Source of the DNA: Gluconobacter albidus
GTDB taxonomy: Bacteria; Pseudomonadota; Alphaproteobacteria; Acetobacterales; Acetobacteraceae
Direction: 5' to 3'
Assembly (NCBI RefSeq): GCF_002723915.1
Contig: NZ_BEWL01000010.1
Location: 1-64,000 of the forward strand
DNA: 64,000 bases
The stretch's first letter is position 1; each line of letters opens with the position of its first letter. The notes under the pieces are model-generated. The model saw nothing but the letters and a program-made list of their open reading frames with translations, did not search any database and was not told the DNA's origin. This document shows positions 8,709 to 16,366 of the stretch, piece after piece. A program made the position numbers and the translations under genes.

Positions 8709-8773
8709 CTTCCAACAAGAAACACAAAACACACACTTTTATATAGTTATTTATCCCAGCGTGGAGTGTCGCC

Positions 8774-9658
8774 ATGTCCAGCCCTTCTCTCCCGCAACGC
8801 ATGGCTCGCAATGTCCCTACCGAGCTTCTGCGTTCTTTTGTCGCGATCGTGGAAGCCGGGTCCATGGCACAGGCCACAGAGACCATTTTTCTGACCCAGT
8901 CAGCTTTGAGTCTCCAGATGAAGAGGCTCGAAGACGTCCTTCAACAGAAACTGTTCCGGCGTGACGGGCGCAAGCTGGTCCTGACCCCCGCCGGCGAGGA
9001 ACTTGTGGCATACGCACGCCAGCTTCTCGCACTCAACGACCGGATCATGCACAAGCTGGGTGACGTCTCAGAGCCTGAGCCGATCACCATCGGGATGGTG
9101 CAGGATTTTGCCGACACACTGCTGCCGGATGTCCTTGCCCGTTTCCGGCTTGAACATCCCCGCTGCCGCCTGACAATCCGCGTTGGCGGGTCGGCGGAAC
9201 TGCTGGAAATGTTTGATCGCTCCCGGCTGGATATCGTTCTGTGCCTTGGTCAGCACGGCGACCGCCCCAATTCGTCCTCACGCATTGTCGGCCATGACCG
9301 GATGGCCTGGCTGGGGGATCCGGGAACACTGGATCAGCCGGAAATTCCCCTTGTGCTTCTGGAACCACCCTGCCGTTTCCGGGAAGCGGCCCTTCGAACG
9401 CTTGCCAAAGCCCGCCGTGATTACCGGATCGTGCTGGAAACGCCGCATCTTCCTGCCATGCGGGCAGGCGTACGCAGTGGACTGGGCGCCAGCTGCCGGA
9501 CGCGCCGCTTTGCCGCTGCCGAAGGACTTTCCATTCTGCCGCCGGGTCTTCTTCCGGAAGTCCCTGAAATCGAAACCGTCCTCGTCCAGAGGAACGGCAT
9601 TCCCGACACAGCTCTGGATCTCGCGGACCTTCTCGAACAGGCCGCCTCAGATCAATGA
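8774..9658 (+). CDS. LysR-family transcriptional regulator
   Basis: A 294-residue LysR-type regulator: an N-terminal winged HTH with the AQATETIFLTQSALSLQMKR recognition region (about residues 32-51) and TPAGEEL at its end, then a two-lobe effector-binding domain. It is divergent from the SsuD-like/aldolase/dioxygenase/rhodanese operon and precedes the redoxin-reductase-ABC operon by about 100 bases, so it may control either or both, probably in response to a sulfur metabolite. The ligand is unknown. The ATG at 8774 lies just upstream of the HTH and gives a normal length. Confidence 0.88.
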   Translation: MSSPSLPQRMARNVPTELLRSFVAIVEAGSMAQATETIFLTQSALSLQMKRLEDVLQQKLFRRDGRKLVLTPAGEELVAYARQLLALNDRIMHKLGDVSEPEPITIGMVQDFADTLLPDVLARFRLEHPRCRLTIRVGGSAELLEMFDRSRLDIVLCLGQHGDRPNSSSRIVGHDRMAWLGDPGTLDQPEIPLVLLEPPCRFREAALRTLAKARRDYRIVLETPHLPAMRAGVRSGLGASCRTRRFAAAEGLSILPPGLLPEVPEIETVLVQRNGIPDTALDLADLLEQAASDQ

Positions 9659-9755
9659 CGGGTCGTAAACTGTTCCATCAGGAAAACTCCTTGGCCTTCA
9701 TGCTGCCCCATCACCCATGCTTGTCGGGTCCAGTTACCATCAGGGTCTTTCCAGC

Positions 9756-10445
9756 ATGAGCACTCTTTCACCTCTTTCCCTGCAAAGCCGATACAGGAGC
9801 CTTGAGGCTGAACGACGTCAGACATGGCCTCCGGAAGACGTATCCCGAAATATTGCACAAAGGCAGGCCATTGCGCGTGACCACGCCCGAACCTCCCATG
9901 TCGAGGTTGGGGATGTTCTGCCGTACCACGCGTTCCTGGACGCGAGCGGAGCAGCGGTTTCTTTGGATGACCTGACCGCCTCCGGGGCAGCAGTCCTTGT
10001 TTTTTTCAGATTTTCAGACTGTTCCGCCTGCAACATCGCCCTTCCCTACTATGCCGAAACCCTAGCCCCCAGCCTTAAAACTGCCGGCATTTCTCTGGTC
10101 GCGGTTTCTGCACAACCCTTCCCTGTGCTGGAAGAGATAAGGACGCGCCATGATCTTCCATTTCCCGTCCTGAATGACCCGGGACTGACGCTCGCGCGGA
10201 TTTTGGGCATTACCTATGTTTTTGACGACGCGGCGCGCGATACCGCCCTGAGCAAGGGAGAGCGTAGCCAAGCGTTGAATGGTACCGAAAGCTGGGAACT
10301 CCCAAAACCGACGATCCTTGTTCTGGAGCCGGGGCGCATCGTGAGCTTCGTGGAGATTTCGCCGGACTGGATGAACCGACCTGAAACAGAGACGATTCTG
10401 AAAGCGCTTGACCTCACGGACAAGGGCGTTTCCGATGCCGCATAA
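9756..10445 (+). CDS. AhpC/TSA-type redoxin with CxxC
   Basis: A 229-residue thioredoxin-fold protein of the AhpC/TSA redoxin family. The CxxC is in FRFSDCSACNIALPYY, later followed by FPVLNDPGLTLARILGI and the cis-Pro-like region LPKPTILVLEPG. Such proteins reduce peroxides or serve as thiol oxidoreductases in the cytoplasm; no signal peptide is visible. Start at 9756 (MSTLSP) is chosen over 9717 because AGGG lies about ten bases upstream. First gene of an operon with flavin reductase and a sulfonate-type ABC transporter, where it may protect against peroxide leaking from FMNH2-dependent oxygenases (inference). Confidence 0.75.
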   Translation: MSTLSPLSLQSRYRSLEAERRQTWPPEDVSRNIAQRQAIARDHARTSHVEVGDVLPYHAFLDASGAAVSLDDLTASGAAVLVFFRFSDCSACNIALPYYAETLAPSLKTAGISLVAVSAQPFPVLEEIRTRHDLPFPVLNDPGLTLARILGITYVFDDAARDTALSKGERSQALNGTESWELPKPTILVLEPGRIVSFVEISPDWMNRPETETILKALDLTDKGVSDAA

Positions 10446-10980
10446 CGCGATCGCCCTCTCCTTTGCCCGCGTTGAAGACGTACAGCCTGTGAGGCAGGAA
10501 GACTTCCGTGAGGCCATGAGCCTTCTGGGAGCGCCGGTTGTGCTCGTCACCACTGACGGTCCCGGCGGTCGACAGGGCCTGACTGTTTCAGCCATCAGCA
10601 GCGTCAGCGATACCCCTCCAACCGTTCTGGTCTGTCTTAATCGCAGCAACCGGTCCCATCAGGCTTTTCTGAAGAATGGTGTCGTGGGGATCAGTATTCT
10701 CTCCCCTGCCCATGACAGGCTTGCCTCTTCTTTTGCAAGCCGCTCGATCAGTGCAGACAAGAAGTTTTCCAGCGCCCCGTGGGTCACGGCAGAAACAGGG
10801 GCGCCACTCCTCTCAGATGCTCTCGTCACGCTCGACTGTACTATTGAAGCCATACACAGCGCCGGGACACATGACGTCCTGTTCTGTGGCGTCAGAGCCA
10901 TTACCACCAATTCCGAAGCTGAACACGGCCTGGCATGGTTCTCGCGAGGCTTTCATCACCTTCCGGTCAAACGTCCCTGA
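10435..10980 (+). CDS. Flavin reductase-like FMN-binding protein
   Basis: A 181-residue protein of the HpaC/SsuE-like flavin reductase domain family. The N-terminal FREAMSLLGAPVVLVTTDG, the QGLTVSAISSVS stretch, PPTVLVCLNRSN and FGISILSP-like GVVGISILSP motifs are typical, with a C-terminal HDVLFCGV. It would supply FMNH2 to the luciferase-like monooxygenases at 7546, 14936 and 20040. The ATG at 10435 overlaps the upstream redoxin gene by 11 bases; an in-frame ATG at 10408 would give a larger overlap. Between the redoxin and ABC genes in one operon. Confidence 0.85.
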   Translation: MPHNAIALSFARVEDVQPVRQEDFREAMSLLGAPVVLVTTDGPGGRQGLTVSAISSVSDTPPTVLVCLNRSNRSHQAFLKNGVVGISILSPAHDRLASSFASRSISADKKFSSAPWVTAETGAPLLSDALVTLDCTIEAIHSAGTHDVLFCGVRAITTNSEAEHGLAWFSRGFHHLPVKRP

Positions 10981-11002
10981 CACTCCTGCAGGATCAATTC
11001 CG

Positions 11003-12067
11003 ATGTCCATCACTCCATTCCCGTCCCGCCGCACTGTTCTGACGGGTTCTCTTGCAGGGCTTGCTGTCTCGGGCCTTTTCCGGAACGTTCTTGCGCAGTC
11101 CGCAACGCCGATGGATATGAGCACCCGGCGTCAGGCTGCTGGCCCGGCGACGGTCGAACCCGTTCCGGGGCCGGCCCGCAAACTCACAATCGCCTGGAAC
11201 GAAGCCTCGATCTGCACTGCTGCGGTGCCGGTTGCAAAGGCCAAGGGGTTTTTCAAAAAATACAATCTCGACATTGATTACGTCAATTTTGCCGGTGCCA
11301 CGGATCAGCTTCTTGAAGCCCTGTCCACCGGCAAAGCCGATGGCGCCCCCGGCATGGCCCTGCGCTGGCTGAAACCCCTCCAGCAGGGTTTCGACGTCAA
11401 GCTGGTCGCGGGCCTGCATGCAGGATGCATGTATCTTATGACGACGCCCCCAACAGGGATCAAAACCCTGCCGGACCTGAAGGGCAAAACCATCGGCGTC
11501 ACGGATATAGGCGGCCCCGACCGGAATTTTTTCAGTATCCGACTCAAAGAAGCCGGAATTGATCCTGAAACCGACGTCCAGTGGCGACAGTTTCCGGCCG
11601 ATCTTCTGCCACTTGCCCTCCAGCGCGGCGATATTCAGGCCTTTTCGGATGCCGATCCGTTTTCCTACCCTCAGCGGCGCCAGTTCGGCCTTATCGACAT
11701 TGACAATAACATGAAAGGAGAATGGGCCAGCCTGTCCTGCTGCGTCATAGGCTTGCGCGGCAGTCTGGTCCGCAACGAACCCAAGGTCGCTGCGGCCGTA
11801 ACTCGCGCCATTCTGGAAGCCGGTGCATGGCTCGCCTGCAATCCGGAAGAAGCCGCCACTATTTTTCAGCCTTACGCCCCCAGGGCAAACGCCGCAGATC
11901 TTGCAGCCATGCTGAAGATGCAGGGCCATCATCACCAGACACTGACGCAGGATTTCAGGCAGGAAATCGTCCGTTATGCCGATGCTCTGAAACAGGTGGG
12001 CGTTTTCCGCTCCTCCCTCGACAGTGAACGTTATGCAAAGCGCATCACACAGGATCTCTTCATCTGA
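11003..12067 (+). CDS. ABC transporter substrate-binding protein, sulfonate/nitrate type
   Basis: A 354-residue periplasmic binding protein of the NMT1/SsuA-like group. A twin-arginine-like signal (SRRTVLTGSLAGLAV) spans about residues 8-30. Body motifs include AKAKGFFKKYNLDIDYVNF, TGKADGAPGMALRWLKPL and LPDLKGKTIGVTDIGGPDR. It delivers an anion such as a sulfonate to the permease/ATPase that follow. The start at 11003 has GCAGGA upstream; a longer frame would overlap the flavin reductase gene. Its stop overlaps the permease start (TGATG), showing coupling. Confidence 0.87.
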   Translation: MSITPFPSRRTVLTGSLAGLAVSGLFRNVLAQSATPMDMSTRRQAAGPATVEPVPGPARKLTIAWNEASICTAAVPVAKAKGFFKKYNLDIDYVNFAGATDQLLEALSTGKADGAPGMALRWLKPLQQGFDVKLVAGLHAGCMYLMTTPPTGIKTLPDLKGKTIGVTDIGGPDRNFFSIRLKEAGIDPETDVQWRQFPADLLPLALQRGDIQAFSDADPFSYPQRRQFGLIDIDNNMKGEWASLSCCVIGLRGSLVRNEPKVAAAVTRAILEAGAWLACNPEEAATIFQPYAPRANAADLAAMLKMQGHHHQTLTQDFRQEIVRYADALKQVGVFRSSLDSERYAKRITQDLFI

Positions 12068-13062
12068 TGCAGAACAGCCAGACGATATCAGAGCCCACTA
12101 GAACCTCTGCCATCCGTACAAAGACCGGAAATCCAGGCCCTGTGCCCGCACCGTTCTGGCCCTGGCTGGCTGGCCCTGCCTGGCTTCTGGCTGCACTGCT
12201 GACATGGAAGCTGCCGGACGGGGATGACTTCCCGGATACGGATCGGTTCGCTCTCCTGCTTCTTGCGGTAGGCCTGTGTCTCCTGATCCTCACGGCTACC
12301 AGACGCTTGAAAGGGCGTGCCCCGTGGGCTCTGGCTCTGGGTCTCGGATTGGGCCTATGGGAAGTGGTGCAGGCCAAATTCCTTCTGCTTCCTCGACCAT
12401 TTTTTGGAACACCGCAGGATTTGCTGGACGTTTTCCTGACAGACTGGAGACGTCTTGGAGACAGCCTCTTTCACTCCCTGCTCCTGCTTGCCATCGGGTA
12501 TGCTTCCGGTTCTGTTCTCGGTATTATCACGGGCGTCGCATTGGGCAGATCGCATCACGTCCGCTACTGGGTGCGTCCGCTCATGCGACTGATCGGGCCT
12601 TTGCCGCCCGTCGCTCTTCTTCCCCTGACATTCGTGATCTTTCCTTCCACCCGTCTGACTGGTGAAGTCCTCATGGCGCTCGCTGCTGGCTTTCCCGCCG
12701 CTGTTCTGACCTGGTCCGGCGTTTCGGCTGTGGATCCGGCCTATTATGACGTTGCCAGAACGATGGGCGCCAGCAATCGTTTTCTTGTCCTGCGCATCGC
12801 CCTCCCCGCCGCCACGCCGCAGATCTTTGTCGGGCTTTTCATGGGGCTGGGCTCGTCTTTCGCCATGCTGGTTGTGGCAGAGATGCTGGGTGTCAAGTCA
12901 GGCCTAGGCTTTTACATGCAATGGGCCCAGGGCTGGGCGGCTTATCCCAACATGTATGCCGCGCTTCTCGTTATGTCTGTGATGTGCACGACCCTGATGA
13001 CGCTCCTCTTCAAACTGCGCGATCATTTCCTCAAATGGCAGAAAAACGGTCTCAAATGGTAA
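12067..13062 (+). CDS. ABC transporter permease, SsuC/NrtB type with extra N-terminal helices
   Basis: A 331-residue permease, longer than the usual 250-280 because of an N-terminal extension with about two extra hydrophobic helices (WPWLAGPAWLLAALLTW and FALLLLAVGLCLLIL). The EAA loop reads AVDPAYYDVARTMGASNRF (about residues 222-240), followed by the conserved IALPAATPQIFVGLF. It forms a complete importer with the binding protein at 11003 and ATPase at 13056. Its ATG shares bases with the upstream stop and its stop overlaps the ATPase start. Confidence 0.87.
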   Translation: MQNSQTISEPTRTSAIRTKTGNPGPVPAPFWPWLAGPAWLLAALLTWKLPDGDDFPDTDRFALLLLAVGLCLLILTATRRLKGRAPWALALGLGLGLWEVVQAKFLLLPRPFFGTPQDLLDVFLTDWRRLGDSLFHSLLLLAIGYASGSVLGIITGVALGRSHHVRYWVRPLMRLIGPLPPVALLPLTFVIFPSTRLTGEVLMALAAGFPAAVLTWSGVSAVDPAYYDVARTMGASNRFLVLRIALPAATPQIFVGLFMGLGSSFAMLVVAEMLGVKSGLGFYMQWAQGWAAYPNMYAALLVMSVMCTTLMTLLFKLRDHFLKWQKNGLKW

Positions 13063-13841
13063 TCTCACCTCATCCCGTTTCGCCCCTCGGCCTGACCCTG
13101 TCCCATATCAGCCATAGCTATGACATGCCTTCAGGAACTCGCCCTGTTCTGGACGATGTCAGCCTTGATATTGCGCCCGGCGAGTTCGTCGCCCTGATTG
13201 GTCCTTCGGGTTGTGGGAAATCCACGCTCCTGCGTCTAGTCGCAGGGCTTGAAACACCCGACACAGGCGAGGTGCTGGCAGAGGACGTCCTGGTTACCGA
13301 ACCGGATCCCAGCCGCATCATCATGTTTCAGGACCCGACGCTTTATCCCTGGCGGACAGTCCGTGGCAACATCTCTCTTGGACTGGATATCCGTGGAGAA
13401 AGAAATCCCGAAGCTGTTGCCGCAGCCATCCGTCTTGTGGGCCTTGAAGACTTCGCGAAAGCCTGGCCCCACCAGTTGTCCGGCGGCATGGCACAGCGCG
13501 TTGCGCTGGCCCGTGCCCTTATCAACAGCCCCCGTCTGCTCATTCTTGACGAACCTCTCGGCAAACTTGACAGCCTGACCCGCCTTGCCATGCAGACCGA
13601 GCTGTTCCGGCTGTGGAAGAGGCAGGGCTTTACGGCCCTGATGGTCACTCACGATGTGGAGGAAGCACTGCTTCTGGCATCGCGCGTCATTGTCTTCAGC
13701 CCGAGACCAGCCCGTATTCTGGCTGATATCCACGTGAACTGGCCGGAGCCGCGGCATCGCGAAAATCCGCGTCTTCAGGAGCTTCGCGCTCATATCCTTG
13801 AACAGCTTGAAACTGGCATTTCCAACATCGCTGCTTCCTGA
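13056..13841 (+). CDS. ABC transporter ATP-binding protein, sulfonate/nitrate type
   Basis: A 261-residue ATPase of the SsuB/NrtD group. Walker A is GPSGCGKST, the Q-loop is IMFQDPTLYPWRTV, the signature is LSGGMAQR, Walker B is LLILDEPLGKLD, and the H-loop is LMVTHDVEEALLLASR. The ATG at 13056 overlaps the permease stop by seven bases. It completes the transporter 11003-13841; paralogous to, but clearly different in sequence from, the ATPase at 1348. After its stop, 13840-13854 can form only a five-base-pair hairpin. Confidence 0.88.
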   Translation: MVISPHPVSPLGLTLSHISHSYDMPSGTRPVLDDVSLDIAPGEFVALIGPSGCGKSTLLRLVAGLETPDTGEVLAEDVLVTEPDPSRIIMFQDPTLYPWRTVRGNISLGLDIRGERNPEAVAAAIRLVGLEDFAKAWPHQLSGGMAQRVALARALINSPRLLILDEPLGKLDSLTRLAMQTELFRLWKRQGFTALMVTHDVEEALLLASRVIVFSPRPARILADIHVNWPEPRHRENPRLQELRAHILEQLETGISNIAAS

Positions 13842-13982
13842 CAGGCAGTCTGTCGAGCTGCGCCTTTTCAGCAGACCGGGAGACTATCAAATAATTCTAA
13901 ATATACTGATAAAGCTAACTCGTTTTGCACCGTCTGCTCTCCCTGTTGAAATTGGTTATTCCTCTTTCAGCAAGGATCGCCC

Positions 13983-14924
13983 ATGTCATTCAGTCGTCGT
14001 ATCTTTCTTGCGGGTTTATCCTCAGCGGCTGGCGCAAATCTGCTTTCCGCCTCTCGTGCCCTTGCCGCAACGTCCCTGCATGTCGGCGACCAGAAAGGCG
14101 GGGCAAGAGCCCTCCTCACTGCAGCGGGCCTGACGGAGCGGTCGTCGGTGCCGTTGCAATGGAGCCTCTTTGCCGGTGCTCCGATGTTGATTCAGGCTTT
14201 GACGGCAGGTGCTGTGGATGTTGGCGTGATCGGAGATGCCCCGCTCGTTTTCGCACAGGCCGGCGGCAGCCCGATCAAAGCGGTTGCGGCCATCCAGACA
14301 GATGGCACGATGACGGCGATCGTCGTCCGTAAGGACAGCCCCATCCGTAGCGTACGCGATCTCAAAGGGCGTTCTGTCGCCACCCTGAAAAGCCAGACCG
14401 GACATTATCTGACGCTTGCAGCCCTCCGCGATGCAGGACTGCAGGATGATGATGTCCACTTCGTCTTCATTCCTCCCACAGCTGCAAAAATGGCCCTGCA
14501 AAATGGCAATGTCGATGCCTGGGCAACATGGGGCCCCTATATCGCAGACGCCAAGATTGATGACGGGGCGCGGGAAATCGTGAACGGGGGCCGCCTGATG
14601 AGTGGTCTGAGCTATGTTGTCGCAACGGATGAGGCGCTCCAAAATCAGCGGAACGCCATAGGCGCCTACAACCGCCTTCTCAGCGAGGGGCATCAGTGGA
14701 TGCTCACCCATGCGGAGGACTACGCCGCCGCATGGGGCAAAGAGACGGGGCTCTCCCTTCCCGTCGCGCACGAAGTCGTCCGGACCTCGATGGCAACCGT
14801 CGTGCCCATCACACCCGACATCATCAGGAAACAGCAGGGCGTTTCCGATTTTATGACCGCAACCAAAATGATCTCCGGATCGTGGAACGCAAAAGCCATA
14901 ACCGATCCGGGCGTGGCCTTTTAG
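13983..14924 (+). CDS. Second ABC substrate-binding protein, sulfonate type (orphan)
   Basis: A 313-residue periplasmic binding protein of the aliphatic-sulfonate (SsuA) group with a twin-arginine-like signal, SRRIFLAGLSSAAGANLLS. Typical stretches are LTAGAVDVGVIGDAPLVFAQ, VRDLKGRSVATLKSQTGHY and NVDAWATWGPYIADA. No permease or ATPase follows; instead a monooxygenase starts 11 bases downstream. It may use the permease/ATPase at 1348-2915, which lack a binding protein, or share the preceding transporter. A 141-base AT-rich gap with ATG-proximal AAGGA separates it from the ATPase gene. Confidence 0.87.
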   Translation: MSFSRRIFLAGLSSAAGANLLSASRALAATSLHVGDQKGGARALLTAAGLTERSSVPLQWSLFAGAPMLIQALTAGAVDVGVIGDAPLVFAQAGGSPIKAVAAIQTDGTMTAIVVRKDSPIRSVRDLKGRSVATLKSQTGHYLTLAALRDAGLQDDDVHFVFIPPTAAKMALQNGNVDAWATWGPYIADAKIDDGAREIVNGGRLMSGLSYVVATDEALQNQRNAIGAYNRLLSEGHQWMLTHAEDYAAAWGKETGLSLPVAHEVVRTSMATVVPITPDIIRKQQGVSDFMTATKMISGSWNAKAITDPGVAF

Positions 14925-14935
14925 GAGACTTTTGC

Positions 14936-16258
14936 ATGACGGCTTTACGCAGCACGCGCGCGCCCTTTGTTCTTGGGGCTTATTTTACGGGTTCAGCCAC
15001 CAACGGAGATGCCTGGCGTGCGCCGGGTGAGGACACGGACGCCGATCTCTCGTTCGAACGTTATCGTGACTATGTCGCAACTCTGGAAAAAGGGCGCTTC
15101 GACGCCATTTTTCTTTACGACAACGTCCTGCCCGTCCCTGATCCTTCGCGTATTGCCCGCACTCCCGCCCTCGCGCGCTGGGACACTTTCACCCTGCTTG
15201 CCGCGCTGGCGGTTACGTCTTCTCATATCGGCCTGATCGGCACGGCCTCAACCACTTTCAACGAACCCTACAACATCGCGCGGCGTATCGCCTCTCTTGA
15301 TGTGCTGAGTGGCGGAAGAGCGGGATGGAACGTCGTGACAGCTACGGGCGGCGGCGAAAATTTCAACCTCGTTTCCCATGTTGATCATGCTCTACGCTAT
15401 GAACGCGCCCATGAATTTGTCGATGTCGTCAAAGGATTGTGGAAGAGCACCGAGACGGAAGCTTTCATCCGGGACAAACACACTGGCGTGTGGCTCGATC
15501 CCTCCCGCGTGCACCCCCTGAATCACAAAGGCCGATTCTTTCAGGTCGCCGGGCCGCTCAATGCGCCGCCTCCCATTCAACACCCTCCCATTCTGGCACA
15601 GGCGGGTGCCTCAGGCGCGGGAAAGGAGCTCGCCGCGCGCATAGGCGAAGTCATCTATACTGCCGAATACGATATCGATGCCGCCCGCGCTTACCGCGCC
15701 GATGTTCTTGAGAGAGCTGCGCGTTATGGACGTGATGAACGGCATATCCGCATTCTGCCGGGTCTCGCGCCTGTTGTCGGAAGGACGGAAAGCGAAGCAC
15801 GCCAAAAATTTGAGCGTTATCAAAGTTATCTCGACAAGGCCGATATCCTGCAGGCCATTTCATCCTATTCCAGCCTTGGAACAGACCTGTCCCAGTGGCC
15901 GGAAGACAAACCCGTCGAACTGGGTCTGGTCGAAGAAACCAACACCCACAAAAGCCGTCAGTCCCTGATCGTGGACTGGATCCGGAAAACCCGCCCCACA
16001 GTCAAAGACATCCTCCAGAATTTCACGCGTGGCGGACACCGCCTTCTGGTGGGAACTCCGGCGTCTATCGTCGATGAAATCGAGGAATGGTATCGCACAG
16101 GTGCCTGCGATGGTTTCAACATCATGTTCACATCCGCACCCGATGGAATCAATGATTTCGTGGAGCTCGTTGTTCCAGAGCTTCGAAGGAGAGGCCTAAC
16201 ACAACAGGCTTACAAAAGCAGAAATTTGCGGGAAAACCTGAAAATACCGTCTACATAA
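14936..16258 (+). CDS. NtaA/SnaA/DszA-family FMNH2-dependent monooxygenase
   Basis: A 440-residue LLM-class flavin-dependent monooxygenase of the NtaA/SnaA/DszA branch, longer than SsuD. Family marks are VLGAYFTGSATNGDAWR near the N-terminus, LIGTASTTFNEPYNIAR, SGGRAGWNVVTATGGGE (about residues 125-141), HKGRFFQVAGPLN, PILAQAGASGAGKELAAR and a C-terminal GFNIMFTSAP. Such enzymes oxidise organosulfur compounds or chelators with FMNH2 supplied by a separate reductase. The start at 14936 has TAGGAGA upstream. It forms a two-gene unit with the binding protein at 13983, arguing for a transported sulfur compound as substrate. Confidence 0.87.
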   Translation: MTALRSTRAPFVLGAYFTGSATNGDAWRAPGEDTDADLSFERYRDYVATLEKGRFDAIFLYDNVLPVPDPSRIARTPALARWDTFTLLAALAVTSSHIGLIGTASTTFNEPYNIARRIASLDVLSGGRAGWNVVTATGGGENFNLVSHVDHALRYERAHEFVDVVKGLWKSTETEAFIRDKHTGVWLDPSRVHPLNHKGRFFQVAGPLNAPPPIQHPPILAQAGASGAGKELAARIGEVIYTAEYDIDAARAYRADVLERAARYGRDERHIRILPGLAPVVGRTESEARQKFERYQSYLDKADILQAISSYSSLGTDLSQWPEDKPVELGLVEETNTHKSRQSLIVDWIRKTRPTVKDILQNFTRGGHRLLVGTPASIVDEIEEWYRTGACDGFNIMFTSAPDGINDFVELVVPELRRRGLTQQAYKSRNLRENLKIPST

Positions 16259-16311
16259 AACAATAATTTAAAACTCTGGTTTTTAATAAACTCATTTTAC
16301 TTAAAAAAAGG

Positions 16312-16326
16312 ATCAATCATATTGAT
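16312..16326. promoter_or_regulatory. Palindrome upstream of TonB receptor gene
   Basis: ATCAAT-CAT-ATTGAT is a perfect 6-3-6 inverted repeat about 41 bases before the start of the TonB receptor gene, inside an AT-rich 108-base gap. It is well placed for an operator of a receptor regulated by substrate or sulfur status. No regulator can be named. Confidence 0.4.
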
Positions 16327-16366
16327 TATACACTTATGAACTCACCCAAATATTTGGAAATTCGAA

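Noticed and set aside
10676-11002. Extension of the binding protein at 11003
   Set aside because: Overlaps the flavin reductase gene in another frame and would bury the signal peptide.
13840-13854. Terminator after the ABC ATPase at 13056
   Set aside because: GACAG-GCAGT-CTGTC gives only a five-base-pair stem with no U-tract, too weak to call.
14696-14935. N-terminal extension of the NtaA-like monooxygenase
   Set aside because: It lies entirely within the binding-protein gene in another frame; the TAGGAGA-supported ATG at 14936 fits the family start.
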